NCBI GenBank assembly: GCA_913058145.1
Contig: CAJXQM010000007.1
Coordinates: forward strand, 1 to 64,000
Origin: an uncultured Colwellia sp.
GTDB lineage: Bacteria; Pseudomonadota; Gammaproteobacteria; Enterobacterales; Alteromonadaceae
Direction of reading: 5' to 3'
DNA length: 64,000 nucleotides
Below the pieces are notes generated by a model. It was not told the DNA's origin. It did no database searches and worked only from the letters and a program-made list of their open reading frames with translations. How positions within the stretch are numbered: position 1 is the stretch's first letter; the number at the start of each line of letters is the position of its first letter. Positions 56,143 through 64,000 of the stretch are shown one piece after another. A program made the translations under genes and the position numbers.

Positions 56143-56805
56143 TCAGTAGGTATTTTCTGGTTCTCCGTCGAGTGAAATTTTTGTTGGTAATATTCCTGGT
56201 TTAGCATAACTTAAACGAGATAACCGGTTACTTGTGTGGTAGCTGTCTAGCCCTGAAACCATCACAGTATTTAATGATTCAATATCCATATATCCGTCAT
56301 CTTTAATCGCATCTTTATCACAAAGTATATCGGTTATTTCGCCAATCACTAATAAGGTATCATTCAATTGAATGGGTACTATCTCTTTCAGCCTTAAAGC
56401 GTACTTGAGCCGACTTTCTTTAACAAAAGGTGCGTTAACCCCGCCTACAGCCAGAGCAGTTAACCCTGTCTGTTTAAATTCACATTCACCAGCGTCATAC
56501 CGAGCAGACGTTTGATGTGCCTCTTGCCAAAACCTGTCATTAACTTGATTAATGGTAAATTGTTTTGTTTGCTGAATATTTTCTAGGGTATGTCGAACAA
56601 CAGTGTTTGGACGGGTAATAAAGCCAACCAAGGCGGGTGAAGCGCCTAAATGAACTACGGAACTAAAAATTGCCAAATTGTGTATACCTTCCTTATTACT
56701 GGTGCCAATAAGGTTTGCACTTTTAAAGCCTGATAAACTATTTATAACCTGAGTTCTATAGCGTGCTGGCATATTAACCAGTTCGTCTTGAGTGATATAT
56801 TTCAT
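56143..56805 (-). CDS. flavin reductase family protein
   Basis: The 220-residue protein has a split-barrel FMN-binding domain: SGFKSANLIGTSNKEGIHNLAIFSS near the start, VGFITRPNTVVRHTLENI and the segment after FTINQVN. It may reduce flavins with NAD(P)H or be an FMN oxidoreductase. It is the first of four minus-strand genes (with DUF3429, DCC and SDR) that look like one redox/membrane operon. Partner enzymes are not evident. Confidence 0.85.
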   Translation of the reverse strand: MKYITQDELVNMPARYRTQVINSLSGFKSANLIGTSNKEGIHNLAIFSSVVHLGASPALVGFITRPNTVVRHTLENIQQTKQFTINQVNDRFWQEAHQTSARYDAGECEFKQTGLTALAVGGVNAPFVKESRLKYALRLKEIVPIQLNDTLLVIGEITDILCDKDAIKDDGYMDIESLNTVMVSGLDSYHTSNRLSRLSYAKPGILPTKISLDGEPENTY

Positions 56806-57218
56806 TTAAGTTCGTCGTATTATTTATACTATTGTGTGTTTATACGTCATAAAAAGACTTTACGATCACCAACATAAATATTTTATCTATTTAGTATCGA
56901 TCAAAGCCTCCCGGTGTTCTGTGATAAATTTATATGACTTCAATCTGCCATGATTAGAATAAAATAATTGAGCTATTGTGGATTATGTTGCTGATAATGT
57001 GGAACTTCAATAAAACACACTAGGTTTAACAAACCTAGCCAGAAACTTGGTGGTCTTAAATAATGACTAGGCAATAATGTTCACATCTAATATTCATATT
57101 GAGCTATATTAAACGATATAAAAGAATTACTAACAGGGGGTGTTAGCAACTTTAGCTATAACTATTGTTATGTTCTACTCAACCTTAATAAAAAACACAT
57201 AAACTTACTCTGGCTTTA
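56806..57218. other. 413-bp gap with a palindrome
   Basis: No gene is supported here. CTAGGTTT (57020-57027) and AAACCTAG (57031-57038) form a perfect dyad with a 3-bp centre; it lacks a T-run and may be an operator or a small repeat. The promoter for the flavin reductase operon should lie near 56806-56950. Confidence 0.45.
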
Positions 57219-57431
57219 TTAAGCTCTAATAATCAACTGATCAAAACCAAATAAATAGTTTAATTGCATACGTTTTTTCATCAAAAACATCGGCCAAATT
57301 AACGGGCCAAAAAACATACCCGCCAGAGTCCATCGTTTACAACCAAAGCCTGTTACTAGCGCCTGACAATAAAAAAAAATGCCACAGAGCACACTAAAAA
57401 AAACCACTAACAACACTATAAGTAACAACAT
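57219..57431 (-). CDS. small membrane protein
   Basis: The 70-residue protein has one N-terminal helix (LLLIVLLVVFFSVLCGIFFY) and a second hydrophobic segment with GMFFGPLIWPMFLMKKRMQ, then a short hydrophobic tail. The composition and the GPLIWPMF segment look like a real small conserved protein of this order rather than chance. Function is unknown. It is isolated between the flavin reductase and fadIJ operons. Confidence 0.6.
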   Translation of the reverse strand: MLLLIVLLVVFFSVLCGIFFYCQALVTGFGCKRWTLAGMFFGPLIWPMFLMKKRMQLNYLFGFDQLIIRA

Positions 57432-57769
57432 CGGATTTCCACCGTAATAAAATATTTATCTAATTAAAGGCTAATAAGACTTGCATTCATTATCTCAATG
57501 CTTATTATCTACAAATCGGCGGTAATATAATTAAATAAGCCGCTTAATTCAACTAAAAAGTGCTTATTACAACTATTCAACAGGAAAATACAATAACAAA
57601 GGAACACCTGTCTTTATGGATCTATTTTGCCACTAGCCGGATCATTATTGCATCACCATGAAGTGTCTCTTTCTAGGGATATTATTCCTAGAAGTAAAAC
57701 AAAAAACGCCAATTCCTAAGAGTTAGCGTGTTCAATTTACTTTATTGTAAAACGAGTTATCTATAAAAA
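57432..57769. other. gap with fadIJ terminator and a second hairpin
   Basis: These 338 bp carry no gene. Besides the terminator at 57700-57729, TTCTAGG (57671-57677) and CCTAGAA (57687-57693) form a small hairpin. The part 57432-57600 is AT-rich and probably holds the promoter of the small membrane protein gene. Confidence 0.5.
57700..57729 (-). terminator. intrinsic terminator of fadIJ
   Basis: On the minus strand ACGCTAA pairs with TTGGCGT (one T-G pair) and is followed by a six-T run (plus-strand A-run 57701-57706). It lies about 40 bp beyond the fadJ stop. Confidence 0.7.
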
Positions 57770-59980
57770 TTAATAATAACGAGCTCCATTTTTAGCCATG
57801 GTAACTAACGCATCACAAGGTGTATAACGCTCACCATATTGTTTTACCCATTGGGTTAACTGCTCTACTAATGATGCTGCGCCAATTTTATCAATATAAC
57901 GAAATGGTCCACCTAAAAATGGTGGGAAGCCAATACCAAAAATAGCACCAATATCACCATCACGAGCATTACGAACAATACCTTCATCAACACAATGTGC
58001 TGCTTCATTAAGCATCATATAGGTACAGCGTTTGGCTATTTGATTAGCCGATAGCTTGCCAACGGGATTTACGCCTAATAAAGCATAAATACTGGTATCA
58101 ACTTGCTTCCCTTTTGGCTTAAAACCCTGCTTAAGTCCTTTCTTAACATTGTCACCATATAAGTAAAAACCTTTATTGGCTTTTTTACCTAAACGACCAT
58201 CGTTAAGTAATTTATCAAAAGCGGCAGGCGCTGCAAAACGTTCACCTAATTCCGCCTGCAAAATCGGACTTATTTTCGCACCAACATCAATCCCTACTTC
58301 ATCTAGCAATTGCATTGGTCCAATAGGGAAACCAAAATCAACTAAGGCTTTATCGAGCTTATCAATAGGCTCACCTGCAAGTAATAAAATAGCCGCTTCA
58401 TTCATATACGGCGCTAAAATACGGTTAACATAAAAACCGGCTTTATCTTTAACAACTATCGGTGTTTTACCTTGTTTTTTAGCAAATGCGACTGTCGTTG
58501 AAATAGTTTGATCCGAAGTAGCGTTATGAGGAATAATTTCTACCAGTGGCATTTTATCTACTGGTGAAAAATAATGTAGACCTATCACATTTTCAGGGCG
58601 CGCTGCTTTAGCTGCAATTTTGCCAATAGGCAAACTTGAAGTATTACTGGCAAATATCGTTGACGCGTTAGTCTGTTGTTCAACCTCAACCACCATGTTT
58701 TGCTTTAATTCTAAATTCTCAAATACCGCTTCTACTACAATATCAGCATCTTTAAAGCCAGAGTAATCAATGGTGCCGGTGATCATAGACAACTGCTTTT
58801 GCATTTCACTGCTGCGAATAAACCGACGTTTGACTTTTTTAGCTAATACATCATAACTATATTTTATTGCATGACTAATCCCTTGGTGACCAATATCGTT
58901 AATACGTGCCGGTATATTTGCCTTAGTTGCGGTAACAAAAGCGACTCCTCCCCCCATTAAACCACCACCAAGCACACCGGCCTTAGTAATTTTTTTAGGC
59001 ATAACATCCGCTATCCCCTGTTCTTTTTTCATGGCGGTGGTCGCAAAGAAAAGGTTACGTAATTGAGCGGATACGTCACTCATGGCAAGCTCCGCAAAAT
59101 GCTCCGCTTCAATTTGATAGCCTTTCGCTGAAGATTGCTCCATACCTATTTTTACACAATCGATAATTTTTATTGGTGCAGGATAGTTACCCTTCGTTTT
59201 TGATAAAACTGATTTTTTCGCTTGCTTGTAAACAACACCACGACCAACAGAAGTACCTTCAAGAAACTTATTCATTAATGTTGATTTAAATTTTACCGCT
59301 TGTGTGAATTTTCCTGCAAGTGCCATGTTTTCAGCGGTCGCTATTAAAATACTATTAGGGACAACATCGTTCACTAAACCTGCTTTCAATGCTTGATTTG
59401 CTCTGAGTTGTTTACCTGTTAGCATCATATCTAATGCTTTTTGTACGCCCACTAACTTAGGTAACCGTTGAGTTCCGCCACTACCCGGTAATAAACCTAA
59501 TTGCACTTCAGGTAAACCTAACACCGTTTTACTACTGTCACTACAGACACGAGCGTGACAGGCCATTGCGAGTTCTAATCCACCTCCTAAGCATGCACCA
59601 TGAATGGCAGCAACAACAGGAATAGTTAACTGTTCAAGTTGTAAAAAAATATTTTGACCTTGGCGAGAAAGTGCAACGACTTCTTCACTCGTTTTGCAAT
59701 CATCTATCATCTTGATATCAGCACCGGCAACAAAAGAATCTTGCTTGCCACTACATAAAACAATACCGGTAATAGATGAATCACCTTTAATTTCAGTTAG
59801 CACATCAGTAACTTGCTCGGTGAACTCAGCTTTAAGCGTATTCATGGTGTCATTAACAACATCCATCACCAAATGAGCAATGCCATTTTCATGGCGAATC
59901 AAACTAAAAGCACTACTTTTATAGTGGTTTTCTTTACTAGTGCTTAGCTCGTTGGTTGTCTCTTTTATAGTATCATTCAT
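57770..59980 (-). CDS. fadJ: fatty acid oxidation complex alpha subunit FadJ
   Basis: FadJ joins an enoyl-CoA hydratase domain (residues about 20-210, with CLGGGLELAMACHARV and LPEVQLGLLPGSGGTQ) and a 3-hydroxyacyl-CoA dehydrogenase domain (GGGLMGGGVAFV; about 330-730). It works with FadI. The start at 59980 shares its A with the fadI stop (TAATG), and GGAG lies in the end of fadI. The 736 residues and the order fadI-fadJ mark it as the FadJ rather than FadB type. Confidence 0.95.
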   Translation of the reverse strand: MNDTIKETTNELSTSKENHYKSSAFSLIRHENGIAHLVMDVVNDTMNTLKAEFTEQVTDVLTEIKGDSSITGIVLCSGKQDSFVAGADIKMIDDCKTSEEVVALSRQGQNIFLQLEQLTIPVVAAIHGACLGGGLELAMACHARVCSDSSKTVLGLPEVQLGLLPGSGGTQRLPKLVGVQKALDMMLTGKQLRANQALKAGLVNDVVPNSILIATAENMALAGKFTQAVKFKSTLMNKFLEGTSVGRGVVYKQAKKSVLSKTKGNYPAPIKIIDCVKIGMEQSSAKGYQIEAEHFAELAMSDVSAQLRNLFFATTAMKKEQGIADVMPKKITKAGVLGGGLMGGGVAFVTATKANIPARINDIGHQGISHAIKYSYDVLAKKVKRRFIRSSEMQKQLSMITGTIDYSGFKDADIVVEAVFENLELKQNMVVEVEQQTNASTIFASNTSSLPIGKIAAKAARPENVIGLHYFSPVDKMPLVEIIPHNATSDQTISTTVAFAKKQGKTPIVVKDKAGFYVNRILAPYMNEAAILLLAGEPIDKLDKALVDFGFPIGPMQLLDEVGIDVGAKISPILQAELGERFAAPAAFDKLLNDGRLGKKANKGFYLYGDNVKKGLKQGFKPKGKQVDTSIYALLGVNPVGKLSANQIAKRCTYMMLNEAAHCVDEGIVRNARDGDIGAIFGIGFPPFLGGPFRYIDKIGAASLVEQLTQWVKQYGERYTPCDALVTMAKNGARYY

Positions 59981-61284
59981 TAATCTGTCTCCACTATCAT
60001 AGCAGCGCCTAACCCACCGGCCGCACAAGCAGTAGCTAAACCTACGCCACCACCACGACGATTTAATTCATTCAAGGTTTGTGTAATCAAGCGAGCGCCT
60101 GTTGCGGCAAAAGGATGACCATAAGCCAGTGAACCGCCCATCACATTAAACTTAGCCATGTCTATTTCACCAATCGCTTTATCGCGCCCTAAGTGTTCTC
60201 TGGCAAATTTATCACTGGCAAACATTTTCATATTTGCTAACGCTTGTGCCGCAAAAGCTTCGTGCATTTCAATCAGATCTAAATCAGCTAATTCCATGCC
60301 TGCACGCTTTAACGCAATTGGCGTAGCATAACTGGGCCCCATCAACATATCTTGCCAAACATCAATAGCGGCAAAGCCAAAACTACGAATATACCCTAGC
60401 GGCTTATAACCGAGCTCTTTTGCTCTGCCTTCGCGCATTAATAATATTGCCGCGCCACCATCCGTTAATGGTGTACTAGTCGCCGCGGTAACTGTGCCAT
60501 GCTTACGATCAAAACAAGGACGCAGTTTGGCGTATCCCGATAACGAAGAGTTTTTACGAATACAGTTATCTTTATCAATAAAACTTTTATATGGTTCGCT
60601 ATGAGCCGTCATCACCTCACCAGCAAGATTACCTTCTGCCCAGTTTTGCGCTGCTAACATATGTGAACGGTGCGCGAGGGCATCTTGTTCTTCACGAGAG
60701 ATGTTATAGGTTTTAGCCATTTGCTCTGCCGTTTGTCCCATAGATATCCCAGTGGAATATTCTGCGACAGCAGGCGCAACTGGAAGTATATCTTTTAAAC
60801 CCAGCTTCCTAATCAACGCAATTTTTTGGCCTAGAGTTTTAGTTTTACTTAAATCTAATAACGTACGAGCAAACTTTTTCGAAATACCAATAGGTGCAAC
60901 AGAAGAAGAGTCAGCGCCGCCGGCAATCCCAACATCGACAAAACCTGCCATGATAGATTCAGCAATATTCACTGTTGATTGAAAACTCGTCGCACAAGCA
61001 CGCGAAACACTATAAGCATCGGTATGAGGATTCATGCCCGTACCTAGTACAATTTCACGGGCAATATTTGGCGCTTCAGGCATTTGTATCACTTGACCAA
61101 AAACACATTGATCAATGATAGCGGGATCTACATCATGTTTTTTCAATAATTCATTAACAACTAACTTACCTAAATCAACAGCTGGCACGCCATGAAAAGC
61201 GGTCGCTTGTTTCACAAAAGGGGTTCTAAGACCGGCAACAACTGCAATACGCTCACCCGTTGACGTGGTCATTTTTATCGACAT
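59980..61284 (-). CDS. fadI: 3-ketoacyl-CoA thiolase FadI
   Basis: FadI cleaves 3-ketoacyl-CoA with CoA. The 434-residue thiolase has Cys97 in [10 protein letters not shown], His390 in [12 protein letters not shown] and Cys420 in [10 protein letters not shown]. It is longer than AtoB by the loop insertion typical of FadI and trifunctional protein beta subunits. It is the first gene of fadIJ. A FadR-type palindrome lies 66-80 bp upstream, so repression by FadR in the absence of fatty acids is likely. Confidence 0.95.
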   Translation of the reverse strand: MSIKMTTSTGERIAVVAGLRTPFVKQATAFHGVPAVDLGKLVVNELLKKHDVDPAIIDQCVFGQVIQMPEAPNIAREIVLGTGMNPHTDAYSVSRACATSFQSTVNIAESIMAGFVDVGIAGGADSSSVAPIGISKKFARTLLDLSKTKTLGQKIALIRKLGLKDILPVAPAVAEYSTGISMGQTAEQMAKTYNISREEQDALAHRSHMLAAQNWAEGNLAGEVMTAHSEPYKSFIDKDNCIRKNSSLSGYAKLRPCFDRKHGTVTAATSTPLTDGGAAILLMREGRAKELGYKPLGYIRSFGFAAIDVWQDMLMGPSYATPIALKRAGMELADLDLIEMHEAFAAQALANMKMFASDKFAREHLGRDKAIGEIDMAKFNVMGGSLAYGHPFAATGARLITQTLNELNRRGGGVGLATACAAGGLGAAMIVETD

Positions 61285-61349
61285 ATTTATTTTTCTCCGG
61301 TTAACGGTTTCAATTTATATTTTGCTGAATATGAAACAAAACAAAATCA

Positions 61350-61364
61350 AGAGGTCAGACCTCT
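61350..61364. promoter_or_regulatory. FadR-type operator before fadIJ
   Basis: AGAGGTCAGACCTCT is a perfect palindrome of 7-bp arms around one A. Its core GGTCAGACC is that of the E. coli FadR site, which has TGGTCNGACCA. Its position 66-80 bp before fadI fits a repressor site. The flanking G/C differ from E. coli (AG/CT against CT/AG), as might be expected for a divergent FadR. Confidence 0.7.
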
Positions 61365-61559
61365 ATAGGGTTATCCTTGATTCTAACGAACTATCAAAAA
61401 ATATCAATGCTTGTTTTGCATCCTAGACCAAGCACAATCTGTATAAATTGTTACAACTAGACTTGTTTTCTTCAACATTAACCTTATATAAAATGCTAGA
61501 GTGCATTTGAGCTAACACTTATTTTCCTATATAAACAATAAATAAAATTCAGGGTAAAC

Positions 61560-62525
61560 ATGGCAATTGAACATTTTTCCACATTAAAAGAACATTTATC
61601 TACGCAAATTATTGGTCAACCTGCTTTTGTTGAAAATCTACTTATTGCCTTGTTAGCAAATGGTCATTTAATTGTTGAAGGTCCTCCTGGCTTAGCAAAA
61701 ACTCGTGCTGTTAATGCATTAGCTGATGGCCTAGAAGCAGACTTTCATCGCATTCAATTTACACCCGATTTATTACCCGCTGATTTAACGGGTACCGATA
61801 TATATCGCCCAGAAGATGGCACGTTTGTTTTTCAAGCAGGTCCTTTATTTCAAAATTTAGTGTTAGCTGATGAAATTAACCGTGCTCCTGCCAAAGTACA
61901 ATCAGCGTTATTAGAAGCGATGGCTGAGGGACAAGTCACTGTTGGTAGAAAAACGTACCAACTACCAGAACTATTTTTAGTCATGGCAACTCAGAACCCT
62001 ATTGAGCAAGAAGGTACTTATCCTTTACCTGAAGCGCAATTAGATCGATTTTTAATGCATTTAGAAATTGGTTATCCTGATGCAACAAGTGAGCTAGCGA
62101 TATTAAAACTAAACCGTGGTGAAGCCTTAATTGGTGCTAATCACGACACACCAGCGCTAAGAGTATTAAGCCAAACAGAAATCTTTGATGCTCGAAAACA
62201 AGTACTTAATATTCATATGGCACCCACACTTGAAGCGTATATGGTTGATTTGATTATTGCGACTCGCCAGCCAGAAAAGTATGACGACAAATTAAAATCA
62301 TGGTTATCTTATGGTGCTAGCCCTCGTGCCACTATCGCTTTAGATCGATGTGCGCGTGCACGCGCGTGGTTACATAACCGAGATTATGTTAGCCCCGAGG
62401 ATATTCAAGAAGTATTACACAATGTATTAAGACATAGAATAATTCTTAGCTATCAAGCTGAAGCAGAAGGTATCACGCCCAACCAATTAATAGATCACTT
62501 ATTAAGCTTAGTTGCCGTTGCTTAG
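61560..62525 (+). CDS. MoxR-family AAA+ ATPase
   Basis: The 321-residue chaperone-like ATPase has Walker A GPPGLAKT (41-48), Walker B and sensor region LADEINRAPAKVQSALLEAM, MATQNPIEQEGTYPLPEAQ and the C-terminal lid (SYGASPRATIALDRCARA). MoxR proteins work with VWA/DUF58 partners, and these follow directly. It probably remodels or activates membrane or periplasmic complexes; the target is unknown. It is the first gene of an operon that runs past the window. Confidence 0.93.
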   Translation: MAIEHFSTLKEHLSTQIIGQPAFVENLLIALLANGHLIVEGPPGLAKTRAVNALADGLEADFHRIQFTPDLLPADLTGTDIYRPEDGTFVFQAGPLFQNLVLADEINRAPAKVQSALLEAMAEGQVTVGRKTYQLPELFLVMATQNPIEQEGTYPLPEAQLDRFLMHLEIGYPDATSELAILKLNRGEALIGANHDTPALRVLSQTEIFDARKQVLNIHMAPTLEAYMVDLIIATRQPEKYDDKLKSWLSYGASPRATIALDRCARARAWLHNRDYVSPEDIQEVLHNVLRHRIILSYQAEAEGITPNQLIDHLLSLVAVA

Positions 62526-62547
62526 CTACTAATAAAAGAAGTGATTT

Positions 62548-63645
62548 ATGTGGTTTAAACAAAAAACAGCGAATAATAAACAAGGCTCTTCGGCATCGGA
62601 TTGTCAAGTTCAACTAGCAAGCATTAACAGTAATGGCGTTGAACTTGCCATGACTGAGCTATTACATTACCAAAATAAAACCGCCTTAATAGATTTATCC
62701 TCGAGAAAAAATATTCACGGGCAAATGTCTGGTAATTACTTATCGCGCAATAAAGGCCGCGGTATGGAATTTGATGAGGTTCGTCATTACCAAACAGGTG
62801 ATGACATTCGTGCGATTGACTGGCGAGTAACCGCCCGAACAGGAAAAACTCATACAAAGCTATTTAGAGAGGAATTAGAACGTCCTGTGCTTATCGCTAC
62901 AGATTTAAGTGCCAGTATGCACTTTGGTAGTAAACTATTATTTAAATCAGTTCAAGCGGCACATTTAGCCTCATTAGTAGCTTGGCATGCAAAAAATCGT
63001 GGTGATCGTTTAGGTGGTATCGTTTTTAATCAAACCGAACACTTAGAATTAAAGCCAAGAAGTCGTAAAGAAGGCGTATTGCATTATTTACATGCGCTAA
63101 CGTCTTTACATCACCCACAAAAAACTTCGCAATATAAGTCTCAACAGAACTCAAAAAATCAACCATTGTCAGAACAGGCGGCTAATAACCAAGGTTATTT
63201 TAATGATAACTGCGCTCGCATAAGGCAAATAGCCAAACCCGGCTCACTGGTTTATTTAATTACTGATGCACAATCAATCAAAGATGTATTGATTCAAAAT
63301 ACCAACAAACAAACAAGCTTAAGCCAAGAAAATAGTGCCTTACGTCACCTAACGCAAATAAGTAAACATTGTGAGTTAGTGATTTGTTTAATTACCGACC
63401 CGCTTGAGCAAGCGTTACCCACAAGTTCAGTCAAACTAAATGTAACGCTAACCGATGGTAACAATCGACAACAGTTAACTTTAGGTGACACAAAAACTGC
63501 AGCCCTATATAAGCAAGAAGCGGAAACTGTTTTTGAGCAATGCTCAAAGCTACTCACTAAGGCTGGCGCTAGAGTTATTAGTTTTAGCGCAGGACAAACG
63601 CTAGAACAACAACTAAAAGACGGAGCGCTGTTTTGCAACCAATAA
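62548..63645 (+). CDS. DUF58 domain protein
   Basis: This 365-residue cytoplasmic protein has the DUF58 core: GRGMEFDEVRHYQTGDDIRAIDWRVTARTG (split as GRGMEFDEVRHYQTGDD and DWRVTARTG), then FREELERPVLIATDLSASM, a degenerate VWA metal site. An insert rich in Gln/Asn/Ser (about residues 188-220) is unusual. It follows the MoxR gene by 22 bp, the standard pair. Its end overlaps the next gene. Confidence 0.9.
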   Translation: MWFKQKTANNKQGSSASDCQVQLASINSNGVELAMTELLHYQNKTALIDLSSRKNIHGQMSGNYLSRNKGRGMEFDEVRHYQTGDDIRAIDWRVTARTGKTHTKLFREELERPVLIATDLSASMHFGSKLLFKSVQAAHLASLVAWHAKNRGDRLGGIVFNQTEHLELKPRSRKEGVLHYLHALTSLHHPQKTSQYKSQQNSKNQPLSEQAANNQGYFNDNCARIRQIAKPGSLVYLITDAQSIKDVLIQNTNKQTSLSQENSALRHLTQISKHCELVICLITDPLEQALPTSSVKLNVTLTDGNNRQQLTLGDTKTAALYKQEAETVFEQCSKLLTKAGARVISFSAGQTLEQQLKDGALFCNQ

Positions 63646-64000
63646 ACACTAATCCTATACAAACAAATGCCTTACCCGCTAATCCGTTAGCATTGCAAGA
63701 TATTCATGTGCCTGAGCAAATAACCAACTATCCCATCGCCTATGGTTGGTGGATATTAGCCGTATTACTATTACTAGCTATTGTACTTATCATAGTAAAA
63801 TTCAAAAAATCAGCAAAGCGCAATCAAATAAAAAAACAAGCATTAACACAGCTAAAAAATAATATAAAAATAAACAACAGCGAACTCATCTCCTTACTAA
63901 AATGGGCTGCTATGCATTACTTTTCTCGTGTTGAACTTGCCAAGCTTTATGGTGAGTCATTACAACATTTTTTAGTAAAACAATTACCACAAAAGCATCA
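63633..64000 (+). CDS. DUF4381 domain protein (partial, cut by window end)
   Basis: This frame starts with TTG at 63633, 8 bp after GGAG and inside the DUF58 gene by 13 bp, and runs to the window end. The 122 visible codons show PLALQDIHVPEQITNYPIA, a membrane helix (YGWWILAVLLLLAIVLIIV) and then a basic helical region. This is the DUF4381 pattern of MoxR operons. VWA-domain genes are expected next. Confidence 0.85.
   Translation, partial: MQPINTNPIQTNALPANPLALQDIHVPEQITNYPIAYGWWILAVLLLLAIVLIIVKFKKSAKRNQIKKQALTQLKNNIKINNSELISLLKWAAMHYFSRVELAKLYGESLQHFLVKQLPQKH

Noticed and set aside
56950-57022. Short frame with MLLIMWNFNKTH before the palindrome as a gene
   Set aside because: Too short, no ribosome site, no recognisable family.
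61560-64000. MoxR/DUF58/DUF4381 as a new system
   Set aside because: The gene order is the well-known MoxR-type operon of Gammaproteobacteria; only its target is unknown.

Overview
The window is an ordinary stretch of chromosome from an AT-rich marine gammaproteobacterium. Gene content, gene order and protein style point to Alteromonadales, most likely Colwelliaceae (Colwellia or Thalassotalea). This is an inference from family resemblance, not from a database search. I see no rRNA, tRNA, CRISPR array, prophage or intact insertion sequence. Almost all genes belong to recognisable families.

Layout. (1) 0.2-15.2 kb is a branched-chain amino acid catabolism supercluster. A minus-strand valine/isoleucine block (isobutyryl-CoA dehydrogenase type ACAD, enoyl-CoA hydratase, 3-hydroxyisobutyryl-CoA hydrolase, mmsB, SDR) is followed by an AraC regulator and a convergent acetyl-CoA acetyltransferase. 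Next comes a plus-strand leucine block: liuR, liuA, liuB, liuC, liuD, liuE. Together these take isobutyryl-CoA to methylmalonate semialdehyde and isovaleryl-CoA to acetoacetate plus acetyl-CoA. The next enzymes (mmsA; acetoacetate activation) are not in the window. (2) 15.5-25.3 kb holds a patatin lipase, a CPA2 K+/H+ antiporter, a DEAD-box helicase coupled to a zinc-ribbon protein, pntAB transhydrogenase and a DMT exporter. (3) 25.4-35.6 kb holds conserved housekeeping genes: ycgN, a lytic transglycosylase, ycgL, csiV, a ycgM-like FAH hydrolase, hda, a DUF2066 protein, purM, purN, a DUF3108 protein and a YafJ-type amidotransferase. (4) 36-40.3 kb has two large convergent acyl-CoA dehydrogenases (fadE and a 606-residue ACAD). 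(5) 40.5-52.2 kb has an S4 protein, a GNAT, proS, alaA-yfbR, a DUF4136 lipoprotein, a DUF1653 protein, acylphosphatase, HinT, an AspA/AstE-like protein, alkaline phosphatase and metC. (6) 52.4-57.5 kb is the most accessory part: small proteins, a HAD phosphatase, a CIA30 protein, and a run of redox/membrane genes (DCC thiol oxidoreductase, SDR, DUF3429, flavin reductase). (7) 57.7-61.3 kb is fadIJ. (8) 61.5 kb to the end is the start of a MoxR/DUF58/DUF4381 operon cut by the window edge.

Regulation visible in the sequence. There is a perfect FadR-type palindrome before fadIJ and a near match before the 606-residue ACAD. A 12-bp palindrome before liuR looks like a LiuR operator, and tandem MetJ-like boxes precede metC. 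Several clear intrinsic terminators are present. The theme of the window is acyl-CoA metabolism: four acyl-CoA dehydrogenases, two thiolases and four crotonase-fold proteins lie in 64 kb, with candidate sites for FadR and LiuR plus a local AraC regulator.

I did not find a convincing novel system. The leads I would follow are: a composite inverted-repeat element inserted between liuA and liuB; an AspA/AstE-family protein that has lost its first zinc histidine; a YfbR homologue with HE instead of HD; the zinc-ribbon protein coupled to the DEAD-box helicase; and decayed coding fragments in the gaps at 46.4, 49.4 and 52.5 kb.
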